Of a DNA stretch of 64,000 nt, positions 27,133 through 37,800 are shown piece by piece. Both the position numbers and the translations under genes were made by a program. Below the pieces are notes generated by a model. It ran no database searches. It was not told the origin of the DNA and saw only the letters and a list, made by a program, of their open reading frames with translations. The stretch's first letter is position 1. Each line of letters opens with the position of its first letter. This DNA is from Arthrobacter horti (GTDB lineage Bacteria > Actinomycetota > Actinomycetes > Actinomycetales > Micrococcaceae), in assembly GCF_030731045.1 (NCBI RefSeq), contig NZ_JAVALS010000008.1, positions 55,121-119,120 of the forward strand, read 5' to 3'.

Positions 27133-28272
27133 CAGTCGGTGTCCGCTCTCCGCCGCGAGGGAGCGTGGCGCGGCCACGTTCGGGTGGGGCCGTTCGGGCA
27201 TGCTGCCTTGGGGATACTGTGCCTCCTCCACCCGGGGATCCGGATGGAACTCGGTGGCGGAGTCCTGGGTCAGGCCGTCGTGGGCGAAGGCCCCGGACGG
27301 CGGGAAACCGTGCTTCCGTTTGAAGAACGCCACACGCTGTGCGAGCCACTTCCGGTAGCCGGCATCGGCGTAGGAGCCGGAGCCCTGCGGGCCGCCGTAG
27401 AGACGGCGGTACTTGCCCACCAGCGACGGGTGGTTGCGGGCCAGCCAGCTCATGAACCACTCCCGGGTCCCGGGCCGGAGGTACAGTGCGCCAGCCGTCA
27501 CTCCCGTGGCGCCCGCGGCCGCCAGAGAGGAGAAGAGTTCGTCCAGAGCGTCGTCCGAGTCACTGAGGTACGGCAGGATCGGCATGGCCATGACCCCGCA
27601 CGGCAGGCCGGCCTCGCGGAGCCGCGACACGAGGCGCAGCCGGGCGCGTGGCCCAGGTGTTCCCGGCTCGATGGCGGCCTGCAGTTCCTCGTCCATCATG
27701 GCCAGGGAGATGCCCAGCCCGATCGGCACCAGCTGGGCGGCCTCCTTCAGCAGAGGGATGTCCCGGGAGAGCAGCGTCCCCTTGGTCAGGATGGAGAACG
27801 GCGTGCCGGATTCCGCCAGAGCTTCGATGATGCCCGGCATGAGCCGGTAGCGGCCCTCGGCCCGCTGGTACGGGTCCGTGTTGGTCCCCAGCGCCACGTG
27901 CTCGCGCGTCCAGGACGGGCGGGCCAGCTCGGCGCGCAGCACCGGTCCCGCGTTGACCTTCACCACCACCTGGGAATCGAAGTCGAGGCCCGAGTCGAAG
28001 TCCAGATAGGTGTGGCTCTTCCTCGCGAAGCAGTACACGCAGGCATGGCTGCAGCCCCGGTAGGGGTTGACGGTCCAGCCGAACGGCATGGTCGACTGAG
28101 GCGGGACCTTGTTGAGCACCGATTTCGCGGTGACCTCATGGAAGGTGATTCCCGCGAACTCGGGCGTTGAGATGGAACGCAGCAGGCCCGCCATGGGCAG
28201 AAGGGGGGCGGCCGTCGGGGCAGTGACATCGTCCACCAGAGCCGGCTGGAGTGCCTGTGCGTCCCATCTCAT
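27043..28272 (-). CDS. Rv2578c-family radical SAM protein, SOS controlled
   Basis: 409 residues from ATG 28272. Radical SAM cysteines in NPYRGCSHACVYCFAR near residue 75, then the SplB-like (COG1533) core: LGTNTDPYQRAEGRYRLMP, ILTKGTLLSRDIPLL, MAMPILPYLSDSDD. Relatives are named DNA-repair photolyase-like, but the substrate is unknown. A perfect SOS box lies 9 bp upstream, as I recall for Rv2578c of M. tuberculosis. The last ~70 residues are arginine- and proline-rich without domain similarity and run 90 bp into the Nudix gene; a sequence error or a lost stop could explain this. Confidence 0.85.
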   Translation of the reverse strand: MRWDAQALQPALVDDVTAPTAAPLLPMAGLLRSISTPEFAGITFHEVTAKSVLNKVPPQSTMPFGWTVNPYRGCSHACVYCFARKSHTYLDFDSGLDFDSQVVVKVNAGPVLRAELARPSWTREHVALGTNTDPYQRAEGRYRLMPGIIEALAESGTPFSILTKGTLLSRDIPLLKEAAQLVPIGLGISLAMMDEELQAAIEPGTPGPRARLRLVSRLREAGLPCGVMAMPILPYLSDSDDALDELFSSLAAAGATGVTAGALYLRPGTREWFMSWLARNHPSLVGKYRRLYGGPQGSGSYADAGYRKWLAQRVAFFKRKHGFPPSGAFAHDGLTQDSATEFHPDPRVEEAQYPQGSMPERPHPNVAAPRSLAAESGHRLSGAPRRLHDGGHDREVRRNPRQGVQGALF

Positions 28273-28280
28273 GCAAGTAT

Positions 28281-28296
28281 TCGAACATATGTTCGA
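28281..28296. promoter_or_regulatory. Perfect SOS box upstream of the radical SAM gene
   Basis: TCGAACATATGTTCGA matches TCGAAC-N4-GTTCGA at every fixed position. On the minus strand it overlaps a TATGTT -10 candidate just before the ATG. Confidence 0.92.
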
Positions 28297-28327
28297 ACCA
28301 TGCGCAAGGGTCCGGGCCAGGCTCCCG

Positions 28328-28957
28328 TCAGGCCACGGCCCAGGACACCGCCAGGGACACGGTGATGGCCTCCTCGCCCGCTTCGATCCCGGACGGTGTG
28401 CCGACCGCCATGGCCCGTGCGAACGCGATGGGCGGAGACTGATCGCCGCTCTCCTGCACGGACAGCACCTCACCCAACCGGACCCCGGCCGAGGCTGCCA
28501 GCTGAGTGGCGCGGGCCAGTGCGTCCGCCCAGGCGGCGTCGCGCGCCTCGCGTTCCGCGGCCGTCGTATCGGAGACGGAGAGTGAGAAGCCGTTCAGGCG
28601 CAGTGAAGCACCGCCCGCGTCGATCGCGGAGGCGAGCGCCTCCGGGGCGTCCTGGAGGAAACGGAGGGTGACGCTCAGGCCGCCCTGCGCCACGTAGCCG
28701 CGCAGGCCGACGTCGTTCCCGTCCTCCCAGCGGCGCTCCGCGCGGAGGCTGCGTCCGGTGGTGGAGAGGTCCTTGCCGTCGACCCCGGCCACACGCAGCG
28801 CCGTGGCGACCGCGTCGAGGCAGGCCGCCGACGCGCGGAACGCCTCCTGCACGGTGTCCGCCAGGCATTCGACGGTGAACTGGGCTGTGGCGAGGTCCGG
28901 CGTGGCATGAGCAGTGCCGTGCCCCACCACTGAGATCGCCCGTTGAGTGGATTCCAT
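28328..28957 (-). CDS. SIMPL domain (DUF541) protein
   Basis: 209 residues. DUF541/SIMPL pattern: ISVVGHGTAHATPDLATAQF at the N-terminus, then repeated helix-strand units with TTGRSLRAERRWEDGNDVGLRGY (the conserved Y-x-x-x-x) and a C-terminal AREARDAAWADALARATQLA helix. No signal peptide is visible, unlike many Gram-negative members, so it may be cytoplasmic. Function unknown; the family includes an OmpA-like periplasmic stress protein and IRAK-binding protein homologues. Good AGGAGG site before ATG 28957. Confidence 0.82.
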   Translation of the reverse strand: MESTQRAISVVGHGTAHATPDLATAQFTVECLADTVQEAFRASAACLDAVATALRVAGVDGKDLSTTGRSLRAERRWEDGNDVGLRGYVAQGGLSVTLRFLQDAPEALASAIDAGGASLRLNGFSLSVSDTTAAEREARDAAWADALARATQLAASAGVRLGEVLSVQESGDQSPPIAFARAMAVGTPSGIEAGEEAITVSLAVSWAVA

Positions 28958-29086
28958 GCGTTGCCTCCTGCTGGCTCGGGGGATTCCGGCCCGCGGACCG
29001 CCGCGACCCGGCATGCGCACGTGAATTAGACTGGCTGCGGGGCCGTACGCCCCGACACCAAACCCTGCGATGTGAGAACACGGTAC

Positions 29087-30148
29087 ATGTCTGAGACCAC
29101 GAAGGAAGTCATGGCACCCAGTCCTCTCGACGAAGAGGCTCTGCAAGGAGCCGTCGCCGAGGCACTGGAGGCCTTCGCCGCCGCCGCCGATCTGGAGCAG
29201 CTGAAGGCCGCCCGTCTGGCGCACACCGGCGAGAAGTCGCCGCTGAGCCAGGCCAACGCCGCCATCCGCGACCTTGCCAAGGACCAGAAGAGCGCCGCCG
29301 GCAAGCTGATCGGCGCCGCCCGCGGCCAGGTGAACAAGGCGCTCGCCGCCCGCGCCGCCGTGCTGGAGGAGGAGAACGACGCGCGGATCCTCCTGGAGGA
29401 GACCGTGGACGTCACGGCGGCCCCGCGCCGTCGTCGCGCCGGCGCACGGCACCCGCTCTCCGTGCTGCAGGAGCAGGTCAGCGACATCTTCGTGGGCATG
29501 GGCTGGGAGATCGCAGAAGGCCCCGAGCTCGAGTCCGAGTGGTTCAACTTCGACGCCCTGAACTTCCAGCCGGACCACCCGGCCCGGGAGATGCAGGACA
29601 CCTTCTTCGTGGAGCCGCCCGAGGCCCACCTCCTGCTGCGCACCCACACCTCCCCGGTGCAGGTCCGCTCCATGCTGGAGCGTGAACTGCCCGTGTACGT
29701 GCTGTGCCCCGGCAAGGTGTTCCGCACGGACGAACTCGACGCCACCCACACCCCGGTGTTCCACCAGTTCGAAGGCCTGGCCATCGACAAGGGCCTGTCC
29801 ATGGCGGACCTGCGCGGCACGCTGGAGCACTTCGCCCGGCAGATGTTCGGCGACGAGGCCCAGATCCGTCTGCGCCCCAACTACTTCCCCTTCACCGAGC
29901 CCAGCGCCGAACTGGACATCTGGCACCCGGGCGCCAAGGGCGGCCCCCGCTGGATCGAGTGGGGCGGTTGCGGCATGGTCAACCCGAACGTGCTCCGCGC
30001 GGCCGGGATCGACCCGGAGGAGTACTCCGGCTTCGCGTTCGGCATGGGCATCGAACGCACCCTCATGTTCCGTAACGAGGTCGCAGACATGCGGGACATG
30101 ATCGAGGGCGACATTCGTTTCAGCGAGCACTTCGGGATGGAGATCTAA
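29087..30148 (+). CDS. pheS: Phenylalanine--tRNA ligase alpha subunit
   Basis: 353 residues. Class II aminoacyl-tRNA synthetase core with motif 2 ([17 protein letters not shown]) and motif 3 ([14 protein letters not shown]), preceded by the N-terminal coiled-coil that contacts tRNA. GTG 29072 and ATG 29087 are both possible; neither has a clear ribosome-binding site. TAGACT at 29027-29032 would start a leader of ~45 nt with a small GGGGC/GCCCC hairpin at its 5' end; no T-box is seen. pheT follows 2 bp downstream. Confidence 0.97.
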   Translation: MSETTKEVMAPSPLDEEALQGAVAEALEAFAAAADLEQLKAARLAHTGEKSPLSQANAAIRDLAKDQKSAAGKLIGAARGQVNKALAARAAVLEEENDARILLEETVDVTAAPRRRRAGARHPLSVLQEQVSDIFVGMGWEIAEGPELESEWFNFDALNFQPDHPAREMQDTFFVEPPEAHLLLRTHTSPVQVRSMLERELPVYVLCPGKVFRTDELDATHTPVFHQFEGLAIDKGLSMADLRGTLEHFARQMFGDEAQIRLRPNYFPFTEPSAELDIWHPGAKGGPRWIEWGGCGMVNPNVLRAAGIDPEEYSGFAFGMGIERTLMFRNEVADMRDMIEGDIRFSEHFGMEI

Positions 30149-30150
30149 GC

Positions 30151-32694
30151 GTGCGCATTCCACTTTCCTGGCTCCGTGACTACACGGAGCTCCCTGCAGG
30201 CGCGTCCGCCGAGGACCTCATGGCGGACCTGGTCCGCGTCGGCTTCGAAGAGGAGGACGTGCACCGTCCCGCCGACTCCATCTCCGGCCCCGTGGTGGTG
30301 GGCCAGGTGCTGTCCCTGGTCAAGGAGCCGCAGAGCAACGGCAAGACCATCAACTGGTGCCAGGTCCGCGTGGTCCCGGAAGGCCGGGAGCAGACCCTGG
30401 AAGGCAAGGGCATCGACCCCTCCGGCGTCCAGGGCATCGTCTGCGGCGCCCACAACTTCGTGGAGGGCGACAAGGTGGTGGTGACCCTCCCGGGCGCCGT
30501 GCTGCCCGGTGACTTCCACATCTCCCCGCGCAAGACCTACGGCCACGTCTCCGCCGGAATGATCGCCTCCGCCCGCGAACTGGGCCTGGGCGACGAGCAC
30601 GATGGCATCATCGTCCTCTCCACCCTGGGCCTGGACCCTGAGCTCGGCACCGACGCCTTGGAGCTGTTCGGGCTGAAGGACGAGGCCGCGGAGATCAATG
30701 TGACCCCGGACCGCAGCTACGCCTTCAGCCTCCGCGGTGTGGCCCGCGAATACGCGCACGCCACCGGCACCCCGTTCACCGACCCGGCCACCACGGTCAC
30801 CGTGCCGGCCGGCCTCACGGGCGGATTCCCGGTCACCCTGGCCGATGACGCCCCCATCTATGGTGTCCCCGGCTGTGACCGCTTCGTGGCCCGCGTGGTC
30901 CGTGGCGTGGATGCGAGCCGTCCCACCCCGCAGTGGATGGTCTCCCGGCTGCGCCTGGCGGGCATCCGCTCCATCAGCCTGCCCGTGGACATCTCCAACT
31001 ACGTCATGCTGGAGCTCGGTCAGCCGAACCACTGCTACGACCTGGACACGCTGGACACCGGTATTACCGTCCGCCGTGCCCTCCCGGGCGAGCGCCTGGT
31101 GACCCTGGACGACAAGGACCGCGAGCTCAGCGGCGAGGACCTGGTCATCGCCGACGCCTCCGGTGCCATCGGCATCGCCGGTGTCATGGGCGGCGCCCGC
31201 ACCGAGGTTTCGGATTCCACCACGGACATCCTGGTGGAGGCCGCGCACTTCGACACCGTCTCCATCGCCCGTTCCCGCCGCCGCCACAAGCTGCCGAGCG
31301 AAGCGTCCAAACGCTTCGAGCGCGGCGTCGACTGGCAGCTCGGCCCCGTCGCCGCCCAGCGCGTCGTCGACCTGCTGGTGGAACTCGCCGGTGGCACCGC
31401 CGATGACGCCGGCACCGACGTGGGCACCGCGCCGTCGTCCGTGGCCGTCTTCCTGCCCGCAGGCTTCGCGGCCGCCCGCATCGGCGTGGACTACAGCACC
31501 GAGCAGATCGTGGGCAGCCTCACCGATCTGGGCGCCACGGTGGAGGACACCGAGGGCGGCTGGACCGTGACGGTCCCGTCCTGGCGCAACGACCTGGTCA
31601 CCAAGGAGGACCTCTCCGAGGAGATCGCCCGCCTGGTCGGTTACGACACCATCCCGGCCACCCTCCCCGTGGCGCCCCCCGGCCGGGGCCTGAGCCGCGT
31701 GCAGAAGCAGCGCCGCCGGGTGCTGCAGGCGCTCGCCGACGCCGGCCTGGTGGAGGTCATGGCCTACCCGTTCGTCTCCAAGGCGTCCAACGACGTGTTC
31801 GGCACGGCCGAGCCGGGCGCCCCGGTGCCTGCCGTGAAGCTCGCCAACCCGCTGAGCGAGGAGTTCGGCTGGCTGCGGACGTCCGTGCTGCCGGGCCTGA
31901 TCGAGGTGGCCAAGCGCAACATCTCCCGCGGTTTCCGCGATCTGGCCCTGTACGAATCCGGTCTGGTGTTCCTGCCGTCCGGCGAGTTCGGCACCGCGTC
32001 CATCCCGACGCTCGGCGCCAAGCCGGCCGAGGACGTCCTGGACGGCCTCTACAACGGCATCCCGGAGCAGCCTCTGCACATCGGCGGTCTGCTGGTGGGC
32101 AAGGACAGCCCCGCCGCGCCGGGCAACAGCCCGCGCGCCTGGGACTGGTCGGATGCCCTCGACGCCGCCCGCGTCGCCGCCGATGTGCTCGGCGTCGAGG
32201 TCGTCGTGGAGCAGGGCGCCCACCAGGCGTTCCACCCGGGCCGTGCCGCCCGCCTGAGCCTGCGCTCCGGCGAGCTGGTCGGTTACGCCGGCGAGCTGCA
32301 CCCCAAGCTGCTGGCCTCGCTGGACCTGCCGGCCCGGACGGTCGCGTTCGAGATCGACGGCGACGTGCTCTTCGAGGCGGCGGCAGACGTCGTCGTCGCG
32401 AAGCACATCTCCACCTTCCCGGTGGCGACGCAGGACGTGGCGCTGATCGTCGACGGCGGCCTGCCCGCCGCCCACGTGCAGGACGCCCTGCGCGAGGGTG
32501 CCGGTGAGCTGCTGGAGGATGTGGCGCTGTTCGACGTGTACGTCGGCATCGGCATCCCGGAGGGCAAGAAGTCCCTGGCCTTCGGCCTGCGCTTCCGCGC
32601 CGAGGACCGGACGCTGACCGCGGACGAGGCCTCCGAGGCCCGCGCCGCGGCCGTGGCCCTGGCCGCCGAGCGTTTCGGGGCCGTCCAGCGCTGA
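30151..32694 (+). CDS. pheT: Phenylalanine--tRNA ligase beta subunit
   Basis: 847 residues, full length. N-terminal tRNA-binding OB fold (VVGQVLSLVKEPQSNGKTI, residues ~45-150), B3/B4 editing domain, B5 domain near residues 415-490, catalytic-like core and C-terminal FDX-ACB anticodon-binding domain (STFPVATQDVALIVDGGLPA). Forms the alpha2-beta2 enzyme with PheS. GTG start immediately after the pheS stop. Confidence 0.97.
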   Translation: MRIPLSWLRDYTELPAGASAEDLMADLVRVGFEEEDVHRPADSISGPVVVGQVLSLVKEPQSNGKTINWCQVRVVPEGREQTLEGKGIDPSGVQGIVCGAHNFVEGDKVVVTLPGAVLPGDFHISPRKTYGHVSAGMIASARELGLGDEHDGIIVLSTLGLDPELGTDALELFGLKDEAAEINVTPDRSYAFSLRGVAREYAHATGTPFTDPATTVTVPAGLTGGFPVTLADDAPIYGVPGCDRFVARVVRGVDASRPTPQWMVSRLRLAGIRSISLPVDISNYVMLELGQPNHCYDLDTLDTGITVRRALPGERLVTLDDKDRELSGEDLVIADASGAIGIAGVMGGARTEVSDSTTDILVEAAHFDTVSIARSRRRHKLPSEASKRFERGVDWQLGPVAAQRVVDLLVELAGGTADDAGTDVGTAPSSVAVFLPAGFAAARIGVDYSTEQIVGSLTDLGATVEDTEGGWTVTVPSWRNDLVTKEDLSEEIARLVGYDTIPATLPVAPPGRGLSRVQKQRRRVLQALADAGLVEVMAYPFVSKASNDVFGTAEPGAPVPAVKLANPLSEEFGWLRTSVLPGLIEVAKRNISRGFRDLALYESGLVFLPSGEFGTASIPTLGAKPAEDVLDGLYNGIPEQPLHIGGLLVGKDSPAAPGNSPRAWDWSDALDAARVAADVLGVEVVVEQGAHQAFHPGRAARLSLRSGELVGYAGELHPKLLASLDLPARTVAFEIDGDVLFEAAADVVVAKHISTFPVATQDVALIVDGGLPAAHVQDALREGAGELLEDVALFDVYVGIGIPEGKKSLAFGLRFRAEDRTLTADEASEARAAAVALAAERFGAVQR

Positions 32695-32703
32695 TCCCAC
32701 TCC

Positions 32704-32763
32704 ATCGACTGCTCCGTAGATGTCGTTTTGACCGTTCAGAACGACATCTACGGAGCAGTCGAT
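32704..32763. terminator. Perfect 24-bp inverted repeat after pheT
   Basis: Arms 32704-32727 and 32740-32763 are perfectly complementary over 24 bp with a 12-base loop. The arms are near 50% GC, lower than the surroundings. It ends pheST transcription and lies just before the leaderless promoter of the next gene. Confidence 0.8.
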
Positions 32764-32768
32764 GTGTT

Positions 32769-32780
32769 TAAGGTGGGATC
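32769..32780 (+). promoter_or_regulatory. Leaderless promoter -10 of the phosphopantetheinyl transferase gene
   Basis: TAAGGT at 32769-32774, six bases, then ATG 32781. Confidence 0.5.
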
Positions 32781-33485
32781 ATGCGCGTGATCACCTGGCT
32801 CGGGTCTCTGGAGGAGGCCGCGCGCCGTGGAGACCTTCCGCCTCTGGACGCACGCGAGCAGGACAGGGCACGGGCCTTCGCGAACCCCGGGGCCCGGAAT
32901 CGCTTCGCCACCTTGCGCTCTGTCCAGCGGCGTCTGCTCGCCGGGGCGCTCGGCGTGGCCCCGGACCTCCTCCTCAGCGACTACGCCTGCCCCGAGTGCG
33001 GCCCCGACGCCGGCCACGGCCGGCCCGGCTACCGGCTCACCGACCGCTCAGGGAATCGGACGACGCCGCCCTTCGCTCTCTCCGCCAGCCGCGCGGGGGA
33101 GTGGGGCGCCGTCGTCGTGGCCCTGGACGTGCCGGAAGGCTTCCGGCTGGGTGTGGATCTGACGCTCGAGGCGGAGATCTTCGACGGCTTCGATACGGTG
33201 GCGCTCAGCGCTGCCGAGCGGGCGTGGATCGGGTCACTGCCGCCGGAGGAGCGCATCAGTGCGCGGGCGGGCCTGTGGGCCGCCAAGGAGGCGATCGCCA
33301 AACGGGACGGTCACGGCCTCCGCAAAGACCCATCCACGATAGAGGCGCTCGGCCGCCGGGGCCTCGTGGAGCTGAGAGTGAGCGCGGCGGGACCCGGGAC
33401 CGGCGGAGGCGCACTGCCCCCGCACCGGCTCATGGCCGCGGTGCCGGAAAAGGCGGAAGCCGCTTTTCGTAGAGCCACGGCCTGA
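32781..33485 (+). CDS. 4'-phosphopantetheinyl transferase, Sfp-like
   Basis: 234 residues. Transfers phosphopantetheine from CoA to a carrier-protein serine. The magnesium and catalytic motifs of Sfp-type enzymes are present: RLGVDLTLE (G-V-D) near residue 128 and GLWAAKEAIAKRDGHGLRKDP (W-x-x-K-E-A) near residue 170. N-terminal half includes the pseudo-dimer partner with ECGPDAGHGRPGY. It lies beside a Pls-type NRPS whose carrier domain would need this modification, so that protein is a likely client. Its 3' end overlaps the convergent M1 peptidase gene by 56 bp. Confidence 0.9.
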   Translation: MRVITWLGSLEEAARRGDLPPLDAREQDRARAFANPGARNRFATLRSVQRRLLAGALGVAPDLLLSDYACPECGPDAGHGRPGYRLTDRSGNRTTPPFALSASRAGEWGAVVVALDVPEGFRLGVDLTLEAEIFDGFDTVALSAAERAWIGSLPPEERISARAGLWAAKEAIAKRDGHGLRKDPSTIEALGRRGLVELRVSAAGPGTGGGALPPHRLMAAVPEKAEAAFRRATA

Positions 33486-34782
33486 GCAGGGCGGCCGCAC
33501 CGAGCCCGGGCACCAAGGTGTCCGCCAGGGCGAAGAAGTCCGCCGAGGTCACCGAACCGTGCCGGTGCGCGCGGGTCCAGGTGTGCAGGAAGGCGAAGAA
33601 CGCCTCGGAACCCATGGCCAGGCGCAGAGCATGGACGGCCAGGGCGCCACGCTTGTACACACGGTCATCGAACATGTCCTCCGGCCCGGGTTCCCCCACC
33701 ACCAGGTCCTGTGGGGAGTCCGCCAGCTTGCGCCAGGCGGCCAGGGCTCGCAGCCGGGTGCTCAGGGTGGCGCTCGCCTCGCTCCACAGCCATTCGGCAT
33801 AGCAGGCGAAGCCCTCGTGCAGCCAGATGTCCTTCCAGGACGCCACGGTCAGCGAGTTGCCGAACCACTGGTGGCTCAGCTCGTGCGCCACCAGACGCTG
33901 GGCCTCCCACTCGAGCTCCAGATGATTGCGGCCGATGATGGAGAGCCCCTGCGCCTCGAGCGGGATCTCCAGCTCGTCCTCGGTGACCACCACGCCGTAC
34001 TCGCCGAACGGGTAGGGGCCGAAGAGGTCCTCGAACACCTCCATCATGCGGCGCTGCTGCTCCAGGCCACGCTCGGCCTCGAGGCGGAGCGCCGGGTGGA
34101 CGGCCACGTTGATGGGCACGGCCGCGAGGGAACCGGGGATGCCGAAGGAGGTGTACCTCCCGATCTGCAGCGTGGCGAGATAGCTCGCCATGGGAGCCTT
34201 CTGTTCGTACACCCACGTTTCGCGGCTGGACTTGCGGCGGTGCTCCACGAGGCGGCCGTTGCAGACCACGCGGTAGTCCGCGTCAGTCGTCACGGTGAAG
34301 CGGTAGGAGGCCTTCTGGCTCGGGTGATCATTGCACGGGAACCACGACGGCGCGCCGTCGGGCTGCCCGGCCACCAGCACGCCGTCGCGCAGCTCCTCCC
34401 AGCCGACCTCGCCCCAGGTGCCGCGGCGCGGACGCGGATTGCCGTCGTAGCGGACCTCCAGGAGGAAGTCTTCGCCCTTGCCGACGGGGTGAGGGGCGTT
34501 GATCACGAGTTTGTCGCCGCGCTGGCTGAACTTGGAGACCCGGGAGCCGTTGAGCTGAACCTTCCCGGCCTTCAGCCCGGCGAGGTCCAGCATGATCTGG
34601 TTCAGCCGCGTGGTGGCCCGGCCCCGGATGACCGCGACGCCCTGAAGGCGGTTGCTCGCCAGCCTGATGTCGAGTTCCAGCTCGTAGTGCCGGACGGTGT
34701 AGTCCGGACTGCCATGGCCCGGGGTGTACGGGTCCGGGATGGAGGCCGGGTGGCTTTTCTTGCCGTGCTGGTGCTCAGACAT
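33430..34782 (-). CDS. M1 family metallopeptidase
   Basis: 450 residues. Zinc aminopeptidase: the gluzincin motif VAHELSHQWFGN (H-E-x2-H) near residue 300 and the third ligand in WLHEGFACYAEW 18 residues later; the usual GxMEN exopeptidase motif is replaced by EIPLEAQGLSII. N-terminal beta domain (YELELDIRLASNRLQG) is typical; the large C-terminal helical domain of long M1 enzymes is missing. No signal peptide. It starts 41 bp after the Pls-like gene on the same strand, so the two are likely co-transcribed; in epsilon-poly-lysine producers a zinc aminopeptidase degrades the polymer. Confidence 0.9.
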   Translation of the reverse strand: MSEHQHGKKSHPASIPDPYTPGHGSPDYTVRHYELELDIRLASNRLQGVAVIRGRATTRLNQIMLDLAGLKAGKVQLNGSRVSKFSQRGDKLVINAPHPVGKGEDFLLEVRYDGNPRPRRGTWGEVGWEELRDGVLVAGQPDGAPSWFPCNDHPSQKASYRFTVTTDADYRVVCNGRLVEHRRKSSRETWVYEQKAPMASYLATLQIGRYTSFGIPGSLAAVPINVAVHPALRLEAERGLEQQRRMMEVFEDLFGPYPFGEYGVVVTEDELEIPLEAQGLSIIGRNHLELEWEAQRLVAHELSHQWFGNSLTVASWKDIWLHEGFACYAEWLWSEASATLSTRLRALAAWRKLADSPQDLVVGEPGPEDMFDDRVYKRGALAVHALRLAMGSEAFFAFLHTWTRAHRHGSVTSADFFALADTLVPGLGAAALLRPWLYEKRLPPFPAPRP

Positions 34783-34823
34783 GGTGGGTTTCGGGTTACC
34801 TGGGGTCGGGGACAGGGACGGGG

Positions 34824-37800
34824 TCAGACGGACGGGCCGCGCCAGGGGCTGACCGGGTTGCCCATCCAGTAGCTGCCCGCTGGAACGGCTTCGCCGCGCA
34901 TCACGAGTGAGGCGGGCCCCACGGTGGCCCCTGCCCCCAGCGATGCCTGGGGCAGGATCACGCCGTGCGGTCCCATGGTGGAGCCGGCCTCCAACGTTAC
35001 GGTATCAATCGCCATGATCCGGTCGTGGAACAGGTGGGTCTGGACCACGCAGCCGCGGTTGACGGTGGAGCCGTCGCCGAGCGTGACCAGATCCGCCTCC
35101 GGCAGCCAGTAGCTCTCACACCAGACCCCGTGCCCGATCTTCGCGCCGAGCGCCCGGAGCCACCAGACGAGCGCCGGGGTGCCGGCCGCCGCGCGGGCGA
35201 ACCAGGGAGCGGAGACCACCTCGATGAACGCGTCCACCACCTCGTTCCGCCAGATGAAGGAGCTCCACAGCGGGTGCTCGCCTTCGCGGATGCGGCCCAC
35301 CAGGAGCCACTTGGCGATCACGGCGCTGCCGGCCGCCACCGCTCCCGCGGCCAGCACGACGACGCCGCCCAGCAGCGCGGCGAGCCAGTACCCTGCCCAG
35401 TGAGCGACGGCGTCGAGAGCGGCCATGACGCCCACCGCCAGGTAGGCGGTGAGCAGCACCGGGACCACCCGGCAGAGCTCCCAGAGGCTGCGGGCCACCT
35501 TCAGGCGGGTGGGCGGCTCGAAGGTGCGGCTGGCGTCGCTGCTCTGGGCCACCCGCCGGAGGCGGACCGGTGGGCTGCCGAGCCACGAGGTGCCGGACTT
35601 CGCCTTGCGGGGCGTCGCGGACAGGACGGCCACCAGGGAGTTCTTCGGCACACTGCGGCCGGCGGCCGTCATGCCGGAGTTGCCCAGGAACGCCCGCTTG
35701 CCCACCTTGGCCGGGGCGATGTGGAGCCAGCCGCCGCCGAGCTCGTAGGAGGCGACCATCGTGTCATCGGCCAGGAACGCGCCGTCGCCCACGGTGGTCA
35801 TCTTGGGGACCAGAAGGACGGTGGAGGCCTCCACGTTCTTGCCGATCGAGGCTCCCAGCAGACGCAGCCAGACAGGCGTGAAGAGGCTGGCATAGATCGG
35901 GAAGAGCAGGTCTCTCGCCATGTCCAGGACGCGTTCCGTGGCCCAGACCTGCCAGCCGATGCGGCTGCGGACGGGGAAGTGGCCCTCCCGCAGTCCCGTG
36001 CCGAGCGCCCGCGTGGCCAGCAGGATGAGGAGGGCGTTGCCCAGGAACCAGATGAGCGCGCCGAGTGGGACGGACCAGGCGAGGGCGCCCAGCGCCGTGC
36101 TGAGCCGGTCCGCACCGCGGAGGGAGCCGGCCACCATCAGACCGGCTCCGGCGGCCGTCACGAACGGGATGCAGGCCAGGAGGCCGGAAGCCGCAGCGAA
36201 GGCGCTGAGCCAGGCGATCTCCTGTGCGCCGTGCCGGATCCTGGTGTGCTCCGGCCAGTCAGGCTTGGCCTTGCCGATGCGCTCGGCGGGGGAGCCGGCC
36301 ACGGTGACGCCGGCCTTGACCTTACCGGTCACGGCGGAGCCGGGTTCCACGATGGCGTCGGCTCCCACCCGGGAACCTGGCATGAGCGTGCTGCGCGCGC
36401 CGACCGTGGCGCCCGCCCCGATGGAGATGGCCCCGATATGGACCGTGTCCCCGTCCACCCACCAGCCGGAGAGGTCCACCTCGGGCTCGATGCTGGCCCC
36501 GCGGCCCACAGAGAGCAGACCGGTCACGGGCGGGACCGAGTGGAGGTTGACGTCCGGGCCGAGCTTCGCGCCCAGGGCGCGCGCGTAGTACGGCACCCAG
36601 GGGGCGCTGGCCAGGCTGACCGCATTGGCGGAGTCCTGGATCTGTTCGGCGAGCCAGAGCTTCAGGTGGACCCGGCCGGCCCGGGGGTACACACCCGGAG
36701 TGACGCCCTTCAGCAGCAGGCGGGACGCCAGGACGGCGATGCCCATCCGGCCCAGGGGACTGACGAACACGGCCCAGGAGAGCAGCACCCACCACCAGGA
36801 GACCGTGGGCGCCCCGTGCAGCACGCCCCAGGAGGAGAGCAGATTGTTGGCCGCCATCAGGTAGGTCAGCCAGCGCATGCCCACCAGGATCAGCAGGGGC
36901 GCACCCATCAGCGTCTGGAAGGTCTGGGTCTTCTTGCCGGTGCGGCGGACCAGCCGTTCCTTCTGGACGACTGCCTCGCCGTCCGGCACGGAGTCCCGGC
37001 AGGCCTCGATCAGGGCGCCGACGCGCGGGTTCGCGTAAATGTCCGCCACGGTGACGGTCGGATACTTCCGGCGCAGCGCGGAGACCAGCTGGGCCGCGGC
37101 GAGGGAGCCGCCGCCATGCGCGAAGAAGTCCGCGTCCAGGCCGCCGGCCGGGGTGCCGAGCACCGAACCCCAGGAATCCACGATCCACTGGGCGTCCTCG
37201 GGCAGGTTCAGAGGCGCGGCGTCGGCGGCGTCGCCCGGGCCGCCGGCGAGCGGCCAGGGGAGGGCCTTACGGTCCACTTTTCCGCTCGTCTTGGTCGGCA
37301 GGGTGTCCGTGACGGTGAGCAGGGGGATGAGCGGCGCCGGAAGGGTCGCCGTCAGCAGCTCACGCAGGGCGCTCAGGTCCAGCTCCGCTTCGCCGCCCGG
37401 GACGAGGTAGCCCACCAGCACCTGGTTCCCGGCCGCCGTCGTCTGCACGGCCGCGGCGGCGCCCGCCACGTCCGGCAGGGCCTGGAGCGCGGCGTCCACC
37501 TCCCCGAGTTCGATGCGCCGGCCGCCGAGCTTGACCTGTTCGTCGGCGCGGCCCTGGAACACGAGGCCCTCGGCCTCGTAACGGACCAGGTCGCCGGAGC
37601 GGTAGGCACGCTCCCAGCCGAGACTCGGCATGGGTGCGTACTTCTCGGCGTCCTTCTCCGGGTCCAGATAGCGGGCCAGGCCGACGCCGCCGATGATCAG
37701 CTCGCCCACCTCGCCTTCCGTGACCGGGAGGCCTTCGGCGTCGACGACGGCGAGGTCCCAGCCGTCCAGCGGCAGGCCGATCCGCACGGGGCCGGGGCCG

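Noticed and set aside
30145..32700. Minus-strand open frame of 851 codons opposite pheT
   Set aside because: Antisense shadow of a high-GC gene; no motif, no ribosome-binding site, and pheT is intact.
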